Source: Beijerinckia indica subsp. indica ATCC 9039 (GTDB taxonomy: Bacteria > Pseudomonadota > Alphaproteobacteria > Rhizobiales > Beijerinckiaceae). From it: a DNA stretch of 64,000 nt. A program made the position numbers and the translations under genes. The stretch is taken from contig NC_010581.1 in NCBI RefSeq assembly GCF_000019845.1, positions 1,307,501-1,371,500 of the forward strand, read 5' to 3'. The notes below the pieces were generated by a model. The model ran no database searches and was not told the origin of the DNA. It worked only from the letters and a program-made list of their open reading frames with translations. This document shows, in pieces, positions 32,903 to 40,498 of this stretch. The number at the start of each line of letters is the position of its first letter. Position 1 is the first letter of the stretch.

Positions 32903-33888
32903 TCGGGTCACTTTCTCTCGCTTATGGAACAAGCGATAGGCTTTGGCGTATCGAGCTGACGCGAGCGGCTGATCCAGCGCGTCTCTGTCTTGGCTTGAGG
33001 CCGGATGAAGCCGTTCAGCGTGTTTCGACTTTGTTCAGCCTGTGCGGCGCCGCCCATGCGGAAGCTGCTTCCGTCGCCCTGGGCCTTGCCGAACCCCGTG
33101 TTGCTCTCTCCGATGCGATGCGTCGGGAAATTCTGCGCGATCATGCCATGGCTCTGTTGCTGGACCTTCCGCCTCATCTCGGCTTGCCACCGGCCCGCGA
33201 TCAGCTTGTCGCGCTTTTGCGGGCTGATAGGGGAGGCGGCGACCCAAGTGCCATGCGGCAGGCATTGACCGGAACCGCGGCCGATATGAGCGCCTTCAAC
33301 GAGCAAGACTTAGACGACTGGTTGGAGCAGGCGCGTGACCCAAACGCGCCGATCGTGACGCGGGTCCTCTCCTGGATCCGCGACGAAATCGCGCCTGAAT
33401 GGGGGCGGACCATTCTGCCATCGGTCGGCACAGCCGATATAGAGACGGCTTTGGTACCCGATTGCCAGCCGGAGCCGCGTGAGGCGACGATCCTCGCAGA
33501 TCACGCGGAAAGTCCGTTGCTTGACCTTGTGCTGCGCCGCGAGGGACGGAGTTTGTTCGCGCGGGTCCTGGCGCGTTTGCTGGATCTCTTGGTCTGCCTT
33601 GATCCCGAAGGCACGGCAGGGGGAACGCCACCGATGCCGCGTCCGATGGGTGGTTGTATCGGTCTGGCGCGCGCGGCGCGCGGCATTCTAGTCCATCAAG
33701 CGGAAGTGGTGAGGGGGCGGATCACCGCTTATAGGATCCTGTCGCCGACCTTCTGGAATGTCATGCCGGGAGGGCTCCTCGCATCCATGCTTGCAACCTT
33801 GCCGACCGGGCCGCTACAAAGGCCCCTGGCGAGGCTGGTGCTCACCTCGATTAATCCTTGTGTCCCAGTCACCTTGGCCGAGGCTTGA
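32899..33888 (+). CDS. hupK: HupK, hydrogenase large-subunit-like assembly scaffold
   Basis: This 329-aa protein is a degenerate relative of the large subunit. The N-terminal RxCGxCxxxH site is reduced (LFSLCGAAHAEAAS), and the C-terminal site is INPCVPVTLAEA, with a single Cys where HupL has two. A stretch before it (RGRITAYRILSPTFWNVMPGG) still lines up with the HupL segment [19 protein letters not shown]. HupK is proposed to hold the Fe(CN)2CO unit for transfer to HupL. It overlaps hupIJ by 4 bases, and hypA begins 5 bases after its stop. Confidence 0.9.
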   Translation: MIGSLSLAYGTSDRLWRIELTRAADPARLCLGLRPDEAVQRVSTLFSLCGAAHAEAASVALGLAEPRVALSDAMRREILRDHAMALLLDLPPHLGLPPARDQLVALLRADRGGGDPSAMRQALTGTAADMSAFNEQDLDDWLEQARDPNAPIVTRVLSWIRDEIAPEWGRTILPSVGTADIETALVPDCQPEPREATILADHAESPLLDLVLRREGRSLFARVLARLLDLLVCLDPEGTAGGTPPMPRPMGGCIGLARAARGILVHQAEVVRGRITAYRILSPTFWNVMPGGLLASMLATLPTGPLQRPLARLVLTSINPCVPVTLAEA

Positions 33889-33893
33889 GAGAG

Positions 33894-34235
33894 ATGCATG
33901 AACTTTCCCTTTGCGAAAGCGTGATCGAGACGATCATGGACAATGTGCGGACTCATCATTTCAGTCAGGTGCGGCGGGTACGGCTGACAGTCGGGCGTTT
34001 CGCGGGTGTTGAGACCGAGGCTTTGCGCTTTAGTTTTGATGTCGTGGCGCGTGGCACGCTGGTCGAAGGTGCCGAGCTTGAGCTTCTGGAAGAGCCCGGC
34101 GCCGCCTGGTGCTTCGATTGCAGCGAGACCGTGCCTTTAATGGATCGCCTGGACCCATGCCCGCGTTGCGGTGGAACTCGCCTGCATCCGACCGCGGGCA
34201 CGGATGTCATGATCAAGGATTTGGAGGTCATCTGA
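33894..34235 (+). CDS. hypA: Hydrogenase nickel-insertion protein HypA
   Basis: This 113-aa nickel chaperone begins MHELSL, with His2 as nickel ligand, and has the zinc site of two CxxC pairs (WCFDCSE and CPRCGGTRL). HypA delivers Ni to the HupL and HupV precursors together with HypB. The ATG at 33894 gives the canonical N-terminus; the frame is open to 33858 inside hupK. The stop overlaps the hypB ATG by one base. Confidence 0.95.
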   Translation: MHELSLCESVIETIMDNVRTHHFSQVRRVRLTVGRFAGVETEALRFSFDVVARGTLVEGAELELLEEPGAAWCFDCSETVPLMDRLDPCPRCGGTRLHPTAGTDVMIKDLEVI

Positions 34236-35176
34236 TGTGCACGACTTGCGGCTGTGGCACCGGCGAGGTCAGGATCGAGGGCGAAGCCGGTCATCATCAT
34301 GACCACGATCATGACCATCATGCTCATCACCATCATGGCCATACACATGATCATTCTCATGATCATGATCATGCGCCTCCAGAATCTCATGATCACACCC
34401 ATGCCGATGGGGCCCTGGATTATGGCGCGGGCCCGGCGCGTTCGCATGCTCCAGGCCTCTCCCAGGCGCGGATGATCGAGATCGAGCAAGGCATACTCTC
34501 GAAGAATGATGGTCTCGCCGCGGGAAATCGCGCGCGGCTGCGCCAGGATGGTGTTTTGGCGCTCAACCTTCTAGCGGGACCGGGCGCAGGTAAGACTACA
34601 TTGCTGGTCGAAACTTTGCGGCGCCTTAAAAGCCAGATCCCGGCGGCGGTGATCGAGGGTGATCAGCAGACCAGCCATGATGCCGAGCGAATCCGGGCAA
34701 CCGGCGCGCCGGCCATTCAAGTCAATACCGGCAAGGGGTGCCATCTCGATGCCCATATGGTCGGCCATGCCATGGCGCATTTGCCCCTGAATATGGGTTC
34801 GGTGCTGTTTGTCGAGAATGTCGGCAATCTCGTTTGCCCGGCTGCCTTCGATCTCGGCGAGCGGCGGCGCGTCACCTTGCTCTCGGTCACCGAGGGGGAA
34901 GATAAACCGCTCAAATATCCGGATATTTTCGAAGGCGCGGATCTGGTACTTCTGACCAAAATCGATCTCCTGCCGCATCTCGATCTGGACCTTGCCGCAT
35001 TGCGGGCCAATGTCGCGCGGATTGCGCCTAAAGCCCAGGTGATCGCGCTTTCTACGCGCTCGGGTGAAGGCATGGAGGACTGGCTTGGCTGGTTGCGGGC
35101 GGAGCGACAGGCTTTTCTCGCGGAATTGGCTGGTGAGGCCGAGGCACGCGCAGCGCTGCTACGGGCGGCGGAATAG
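34235..35176 (+). CDS. hypB: Hydrogenase nickel GTPase HypB with nickel-storage His-rich region
   Basis: This 313-aa SIMIBI-class GTPase drives nickel insertion. It opens with the CxxCGC metal motif ([10 protein letters not shown]), followed by a histidine-rich region (residues 20-56, about 20 His among Asp/Ala/Gly) of the kind that stores nickel in rhizobial HypB. The GTPase core has Walker A GPGAGKTT (115-122), [24 protein letters not shown] and [10 protein letters not shown]. No separate nickel transporter gene (hupE) lies in the island. The hupR gene starts 6 bases after its stop. Confidence 0.96.
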   Translation: MCTTCGCGTGEVRIEGEAGHHHDHDHDHHAHHHHGHTHDHSHDHDHAPPESHDHTHADGALDYGAGPARSHAPGLSQARMIEIEQGILSKNDGLAAGNRARLRQDGVLALNLLAGPGAGKTTLLVETLRRLKSQIPAAVIEGDQQTSHDAERIRATGAPAIQVNTGKGCHLDAHMVGHAMAHLPLNMGSVLFVENVGNLVCPAAFDLGERRRVTLLSVTEGEDKPLKYPDIFEGADLVLLTKIDLLPHLDLDLAALRANVARIAPKAQVIALSTRSGEGMEDWLGWLRAERQAFLAELAGEAEARAALLRAAE

Positions 35177-35182
35177 GTTCTG

Positions 35183-36673
35183 ATGAACGATCTTCCACCC
35201 ATATTGGTCGTGGACGATGAACCACGCTCGGTGGAAGTGATGGCCCGTGTCCTGCGCGAGGAATTCGACGTGCATGTCGCGAACGGCGCGGAAGCGGCGC
35301 TCGCGGTCCTGAATGCGCATTGGATTCAGGCGATCTTTTGCGATCAGCGCATGCCCGGCATGACAGGCGTGAAGCTTCTGGCGGATGTTCGCCAGCGCTG
35401 GCCCGATATCGTGCGGATTATCGTTACCGGCTACACCGACCCGGACGATATGATCGAAGCCATCAACGAGGCTGGCATTTATCAATATATCACCAAGCCC
35501 TGGCATCCGGATCAGCTTCTGCTCGCCGCGCGCAATGCCACGCAGCTTTTCGCGATGCAGCGCGAGCATGATCGTTTGTCGCTCGAATTGCGTCTTGCCC
35601 GGCCGGCTGTGGAAAAACGCCTGGTGCGTGAACGGGCGCTCGTGCGCGAAACCTATCATTTCGAAGCTCTCGTTCGCACGCAGGGCAGCCCCCTGAACGA
35701 GACTTGTCACCAAGCGGCGAAAGCGGCCACGTTCGATATTCCTGTGCTAATCCAGGGTGAGACAGGAACCGGCAAGGAACTGCTGGCCCGCGCCATTCAT
35801 TATGCGAGTCAAAGGGCTAGCGGGCCATTTTTGGCCGTCAATTGCGGGGCGATTCCGGATACGCTTCTCGAATCTGAATTGTTTGGCCATAAAAAGGGTT
35901 CGTTCACGGGGGCTCATGCCAATCGGCGCGGCCTGCTCGAGGAAGCGGATGGTGGCACTTTGCTGCTCGACGAGATCGGCGATATTTCTCCGGCCTTTCA
36001 AGTCAAGCTCTTGCGTTTTCTGCAAGAGGGAGAAATCCGCGCGGTCGGTGCCAATGAATCGCGCCGCGCCGATGTCCGTATCCTTTCGGCCACGCATCGC
36101 GACCTGCGCGAGGAAGTGAGGGCCGGACGTTTCCGCGAAGATCTCTATTTTCGCCTCGCCGCTATGGCGCTGACCATGCCGCCCTTGCGTAAACGGCCGG
36201 GGGATGTACGCGTCTTGGCTGATCATCTTTTGGATACATTGTCGGCGCGCCACGGACGGCGTGTCCATGGGTTTACAGCGGAAGCCATGACCTGCCTGAT
36301 GGATTATGACTGGCCCGGCAATGTGCGGGAATTGCAGAATGAAGTTTTGCGGATGCTGGTGCTGACAGAGGGCGATTTACTCGGCGCTGATCTCCTGTCG
36401 CCTGGCGTTCTACATCGTGTGGCGGGGGCACGCGCGAGTGGTCATGCCGATGGGGAAGCCATGGAAAGCCCGACGCTTTCCACACCCGAGAGCGGCCCCT
36501 TGCAGGAGAGGATCGAGCGGATCGAAGCTCAGATCCTGATGGAGACGATCGTGCGTTGCCGTTGGAACAAGAGCCGCGCGGCCAAGGAACTCGGCCTTTC
36601 CCGCGTTGGTTTGCGGGCCAAGCTCGAACGCTATGGCATAGCACCGGACGCAGGTCGCGAGACGATACAATAG
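35183..36673 (+). CDS. hupR: Hydrogenase two-component response regulator HupR/HoxA (NtrC family)
   Basis: This 496-aa activator has a receiver domain with phospho-acceptor Asp54 (FCDQRMPG) and Lys in YITKPWHP, an AAA+ domain with Walker A GETGTGKE (192-199) and Walker B GGTLLLDEIGD, and a Fis-type C-terminal helix-turn-helix (CRWNKSRAAKELGLSRVGLRAKL). The sigma-54 contact loop reads GSFTGA (239-244) in place of GAFTGA. In R. capsulatus HupR works in the unphosphorylated state with the housekeeping polymerase, while HoxA of other species uses sigma-54; the sequence alone does not say which applies. Cognate kinase: HupT. Confidence 0.94.
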   Translation: MNDLPPILVVDDEPRSVEVMARVLREEFDVHVANGAEAALAVLNAHWIQAIFCDQRMPGMTGVKLLADVRQRWPDIVRIIVTGYTDPDDMIEAINEAGIYQYITKPWHPDQLLLAARNATQLFAMQREHDRLSLELRLARPAVEKRLVRERALVRETYHFEALVRTQGSPLNETCHQAAKAATFDIPVLIQGETGTGKELLARAIHYASQRASGPFLAVNCGAIPDTLLESELFGHKKGSFTGAHANRRGLLEEADGGTLLLDEIGDISPAFQVKLLRFLQEGEIRAVGANESRRADVRILSATHRDLREEVRAGRFREDLYFRLAAMALTMPPLRKRPGDVRVLADHLLDTLSARHGRRVHGFTAEAMTCLMDYDWPGNVRELQNEVLRMLVLTEGDLLGADLLSPGVLHRVAGARASGHADGEAMESPTLSTPESGPLQERIERIEAQILMETIVRCRWNKSRAAKELGLSRVGLRAKLERYGIAPDAGRETIQ

Positions 36674-36684
36674 AGGGCGGACCA

Positions 36685-36999
36685 ATGTGTTTGGGAATTC
36701 CGGGACGGATCTCTGCCATTCTTGACGAGGCGAACAGCCTGGTTGAGGTGGATGTTGCAGGTGTCAAGCGGAGCGTTGATGCCGTCTGTGTTGCTGAGGT
36801 GGATGTGCCTTTGTCCGATCTCATTGGGACTTGGGTGCTGATCCATGTCGGTTTTGCCATGAGCCGGATCGACGAAGCGGAAGCTCTCGAAACGTTGCGC
36901 ATACTTGCCGAGATCGGGGAACTGGACGGCGAACTTGCGGCCATGCGGGATTCGCAAGAGGCGCGAAATTCACATGAGGCGATGGAGATACAAGGGTGA
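36685..36999 (+). CDS. hypC: Hydrogenase assembly chaperone HypC
   Basis: HypC shuttles the Fe(CN)2CO group with HypD to the large-subunit precursor. The 104-aa protein starts MCLGIPGRI with the essential Cys2. It keeps the family core (VLIHVGFAMSRIDEAEALETL) and has about 20 extra hydrophilic residues at its end. The ATG at 36685 is preceded by GAGGG. It overlaps the GTG start of hypD by 4 bases, so HypC and HypD are translationally coupled. Confidence 0.94.
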   Translation: MCLGIPGRISAILDEANSLVEVDVAGVKRSVDAVCVAEVDVPLSDLIGTWVLIHVGFAMSRIDEAEALETLRILAEIGELDGELAAMRDSQEARNSHEAMEIQG

Positions 37000-38129
37000 G
37001 CGGCACAATGCGCTTCATCGATGAATTTCGCGACCCGGCCCTGGCCGAAAAGCTGTTTACTGAGATCGCGCAAACCGCCAAGCGGATCGGAGCCGTGCGA
37101 GAGCGGCCCGTGACGATCATGGAAGTCTGCGGTGGGCATACGCATACAATCTTTCGTTATGCGCTTGAATCCCGCATGCCGGACAATGTTCAGTTCGCGC
37201 ATGGTCCGGGCTGTCCTGTCTGTGTCCTGCCACGGGGAAGGGTTGACGACGCCATTACCATAGCGCGGCGTCCGGAAGTCATCTTCACGACCTTCGGTGA
37301 TGCCATGCGTGTGCCGGGCGCTGAGGGAAGCCTGATTCAGGCCCGTGCTGCGGGCGCCGATGTGCGCATGGTTTATTCTCCGCTCGATGCCTTGGCCCTC
37401 GCCGTGGCCAATCCCGATCGGGAGGTGGTGTTTTTTGCGCTTGGCTTCGAGACCACGACACCCTCAACGGCGCTGACCGTGCTGCGCGCAGCACGGTCAG
37501 GCGTCCGCAATTTCTCGCTTCTGTGCCATCACATCACCATCATTCCAACGCTGCGGGCCTTGTTGGAACAACCGGATTTTCCGATCGATGGATTCATCGG
37601 ACCAGGCCATGTCTCGATGGTGATCGGCACCAAGCCGTTTCACTTCATTCCAGAAGAATTTGGCCTGCCCTTGGTCGTGGCCGGATTCGAACCCCTGGAT
37701 GTCCTGCAATCTCTGCTGATGGTTCTGCGCCAGATCGAGATGGGGCGTGCCTGCGTGGAAAACCAATATTCACGCGTCGTTCCTCCCGATGGCAATAAGG
37801 CTGCCATGGCGGCTGTGGCACAGGTCTATGAGACGCGGCCGCAATGCGAATGGCGGGGGCTTGGCACCATTGCGGAATCAGGCGTGCGTTTGGCTGAGCC
37901 TTGGGCGGCCTTCGACGCGGAACGGCGTTTCGAGCCGGCCGCGCGTCATACGCCCGATCCCGAAGGGTGCCGCTGCAACGAAGTGCTCGTCGGCCGCATT
38001 CGTCCGTGGGATTGCGCGGCTTTCGGCACGACCTGCCGGCCTGACGCGCCTCTTGGCGCCCTCATGGTGTCATCCGAGGGAGCCTGCGCGGCTTACTACC
38101 AATATCAAGGAATGAAGGGGGCCGCATGA
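36996..38129 (+). CDS. hypD: Hydrogenase formation protein HypD
   Basis: HypD is the [4Fe-4S] scaffold on which the Fe(CN)2CO unit is built. The 377-aa protein has the catalytic Cys in MEVCGGHTHTIFRY, the HGPGCPVCVLP motif and the family segment FALGFETTTPSTA. C-terminal cluster cysteines lie in CRCNEVLVGRIRPWDCAAFGTTC (three blocks). It begins with GTG at 36996; an in-frame ATG follows four codons later. The stop overlaps the hypE start. Confidence 0.96.
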   Translation: MSGTMRFIDEFRDPALAEKLFTEIAQTAKRIGAVRERPVTIMEVCGGHTHTIFRYALESRMPDNVQFAHGPGCPVCVLPRGRVDDAITIARRPEVIFTTFGDAMRVPGAEGSLIQARAAGADVRMVYSPLDALALAVANPDREVVFFALGFETTTPSTALTVLRAARSGVRNFSLLCHHITIIPTLRALLEQPDFPIDGFIGPGHVSMVIGTKPFHFIPEEFGLPLVVAGFEPLDVLQSLLMVLRQIEMGRACVENQYSRVVPPDGNKAAMAAVAQVYETRPQCEWRGLGTIAESGVRLAEPWAAFDAERRFEPAARHTPDPEGCRCNEVLVGRIRPWDCAAFGTTCRPDAPLGALMVSSEGACAAYYQYQGMKGAA

Positions 38130-39184
38130 GCGGCGAGGAGCCGATTTCCGGCATTGGTCCTGGCGGCCGGATCACTTTGGCGCATGGAGGTGGCGGCACC
38201 GCGATGCGCGATTTGATCGAACGCGTCTTTGTCGCCACCTTCCACCCCGAAGGGACGCCACCGCTGGAAGATCAGGCGCGTTTCGATCTCGCTGCCTTTG
38301 CCGCCCATGGCGATCGGCTGGCTTTTACCACCGACGGTTTCGTGGTCGAGCCGCTGGAATTTCCCGGCGGTGATATCGGCAAGCTTGCTGTATGCGGTAC
38401 CGTGAATGATCTTGCCGTGGGCGGCGCGCGGCCCGTGGCCCTTTCTGCTGGTTTCATCATTGAGGAAGGTCTGGAACTGGAGCGTCTGCGCCGGATCGTG
38501 ACCTCCATGGCGATGGAGGCCGCGCGCGCGCAGGTTCCGATTGTCACTGGTGATACCAAAGTCGTCCCGCGCGGCGCTTGTGACGGCCTGTTCATTACCA
38601 CCACAGGCATTGGCGTCATAAGGCCGGATTATCAGATCAGCATTGCCGGCGCGCGGCCGGGTGATGTGATCCTGATCAATGGGTCTCTGGGCGACCATGG
38701 CGCGGCGATTCTCTGCGCGCGCGGTGATCTCGCGCTTGACGTCACGATTAAAAGTGATTGCGCGCCTTTGCATGATCTCGCAGCGGCTTTGCTCCAGGCG
38801 GTGCCGCAGGTGCGTGCCATGCGGGATGCCACGCGTGGCGGTTTGGCTGGGGTGCTGACGGAATTGGCCGAGGCGAGCCGTGTCGCTATCGGGGTGGATG
38901 AAGCGGCTCTGCCGGTCAGATCCGAAGTCGCCGGCGTCTGCGAGATTTTGGGCCTCGATCCGCTTTATCTCGCCAATGAAGGGAAATTGGTGGCCGTGGT
39001 CGCGCCGGAACATGCGGAAGCGGCATTGGAGGCGATGCGCGCGCATCCCTTGGGTGTGGATGCGGCGATCATTGGAAAGGTCGCGGCAGAAGGTCGGCCC
39101 GGCACCGTGACATTGATCAATCGTTTCGGTGGACGCCGCGCGGTCACGATGCCGTCCGGCGAACAACTCCCGCGTATCTGCTGA
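38126..39184 (+). CDS. hypE: Hydrogenase expression/formation protein HypE
   Basis: HypE dehydrates the thiocarbamate on its C-terminal Cys to a thiocyanate, the source of the cyanide ligands. This 352-aa member ends in PRIC, the required C-terminal cysteine. N-terminal motifs are ITLAHGGGGTAMRDLI and FTTDGFVVEPLEFPGGDIGKLAVCGTVNDLAVGGA-type ATP-binding segments of the PurM fold. It is the last gene of the island; a strong terminator follows 33 bases after the stop. Confidence 0.97.
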   Translation: MSGEEPISGIGPGGRITLAHGGGGTAMRDLIERVFVATFHPEGTPPLEDQARFDLAAFAAHGDRLAFTTDGFVVEPLEFPGGDIGKLAVCGTVNDLAVGGARPVALSAGFIIEEGLELERLRRIVTSMAMEAARAQVPIVTGDTKVVPRGACDGLFITTTGIGVIRPDYQISIAGARPGDVILINGSLGDHGAAILCARGDLALDVTIKSDCAPLHDLAAALLQAVPQVRAMRDATRGGLAGVLTELAEASRVAIGVDEAALPVRSEVAGVCEILGLDPLYLANEGKLVAVVAPEHAEAALEAMRAHPLGVDAAIIGKVAAEGRPGTVTLINRFGGRRAVTMPSGEQLPRIC

Positions 39185-39216
39185 ACGACGAATTTGGATC
39201 TCATCGTTCGGATGGG

Positions 39217-39258
39217 GCGGCCCGCAAATGGAAGCGTTCGCGGGCCGCTTTTATTTTA
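39217..39258 (+). terminator. Intrinsic terminator after hypE
   Basis: A perfect 9-bp GC stem, GCGGCCCGC (39217-39225) with GCGGGCCGC (39240-39248), is followed by TTTTATTTTATTT. It closes the hydrogenase island and also lies just past the stop of the convergent phosphoesterase gene. Confidence 0.9.
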
Positions 39259-40362
39259 TTTGGTCGCGTGATGCTCAGAGACACCGAACAGTTTGACGAG
39301 AGGAAGAACGCCCTTGTCGGTCTCGGCGGCATGTTCGAGGTGCTCATGGATGCCGAAAGCGTCTTCGATGGTCCGCAGCAGTGAATAATGATTATGCGGC
39401 GTGTCATCCTCGATCCCTTGCGGGCCGTGGTTCGTAATGACCACCGTCGGGATATGTCCACCACCGAAATTGGAAATGGCTTCGGGGGTCACGCCACAGC
39501 AGCCGCTGCTATCCTTGCCCGAACCTTCATCGAAAGTGACGACGATGGCGACATTTTCGGGGGAGTTCCAAGCCGGAATGGAGCGAAGCTTCTGGACGAG
39601 ATCGTTCAAATGCGTATCGCCACGCTTGATCAGATCGCCCAGATTCTTGCCTTCGCAATCGGCCGGAATGCCCTCACCATGCATGCCATGCATATCATTG
39701 CATTGATTGGGGACAATCAAGGCGAAGTTCGGCAGGGTTCCAGCCTTGATATCCGCTTCCAGCCGATCGAAACCGACAAGATGTTCGGCCCTTTGCGGGT
39801 CCTTCTGCGCGGATTCGAAATTGACAAAGCCGGAATGTTTCGCCGCATAGAAGGCGGCTTTTTGATTGGAAGACTCCGGGTCGCTGGCGGTGATGGCGAG
39901 CGAGCCGGGCTCGGGCAGGTTTTCGTAATAGCCCTTCCAGGTCAGGCCGGCCGCCTGCAATTGCGTGCCGATATGCGGCTTGTTGACCGTGTGGTTGACA
40001 TAATCGGGCTTAGACGAGCTCTTGCAATGAATATCCTCTTTGCCGGGGACACAATACCAAGCATCATCATCATGAATGCCGAACGTGTCGCCGCCGACCA
40101 AGGCGATATAATTTTCCTCGCTTGGATGCGCCTCACCGTAGAACTTCGTCGCATTACCATAGTTCTTGGCGAATGCGTTAAAATTGGGCGCACTGTCAGA
40201 ACCGAGGATCTGATTGGCGTCCTTGTTTTCCTCGACAATGACGAAAATATGCTTGTAACGCGGAATTTGTTTATCTGCGTCAGTCCAATCGGTCGCGGCG
40301 TATGCATAAGGAACGGCGCTGAGCAGTAACGCCGTGGCTCCAGCGAAGGAACGCAAAGACAT
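39256..40362 (-). CDS. Secreted phosphoesterase (acid phosphatase/phospholipase C superfamily)
   Basis: This protein of about 368 aa has a Sec signal peptide (MSLRSFAGATALLLSAVPYAYA, in two parts: charged start then hydrophobic core, likely cut after AYA). The mature domain begins HIFVIVEENKDANQILGS, then PNFNAFAKNYGNATKFYGEAHPSEENY, which are the alkaline-phosphatase-superfamily metal segments of AcpA-like phosphoesterases. Later segments VVTFDEGSG and GGHIPTVVITNHGP supply further ligands. It should act in the periplasm on phosphate esters. It lies 137 bases downstream of a TonB-dependent receptor on the same strand. ATG 40362 is chosen for the signal peptide; the frame is open to 40419. 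Confidence 0.85.
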   Translation of the reverse strand: MSLRSFAGATALLLSAVPYAYAATDWTDADKQIPRYKHIFVIVEENKDANQILGSDSAPNFNAFAKNYGNATKFYGEAHPSEENYIALVGGDTFGIHDDDAWYCVPGKEDIHCKSSSKPDYVNHTVNKPHIGTQLQAAGLTWKGYYENLPEPGSLAITASDPESSNQKAAFYAAKHSGFVNFESAQKDPQRAEHLVGFDRLEADIKAGTLPNFALIVPNQCNDMHGMHGEGIPADCEGKNLGDLIKRGDTHLNDLVQKLRSIPAWNSPENVAIVVTFDEGSGKDSSGCCGVTPEAISNFGGGHIPTVVITNHGPQGIEDDTPHNHYSLLRTIEDAFGIHEHLEHAAETDKGVLPLVKLFGVSEHHATK

Positions 40363-40498
40363 GATATGGGGACTCCCTTGGAATATGAGTGTGTATTGAT
40401 ATGGATACGAATGATGCAATCATATCCATGTCGTAATCATCGATGTGATCAAGTCCGCAAATACGTCCATGATTCAAAGCTGTTTGTAAGCTGAAGTT

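Noticed and set aside
34290..34410. CAT/GAT-rich stretch that looks like a simple-sequence repeat
   Set aside because: It encodes the His-rich nickel-binding region of HypB, which is normal in rhizobial-type HypB proteins.
39388..40329. A 313-codon plus-strand frame opposite the secreted phosphoesterase
   Set aside because: The minus-strand gene has a signal peptide and metal-site motifs. The plus-strand frame has none and is a shadow.
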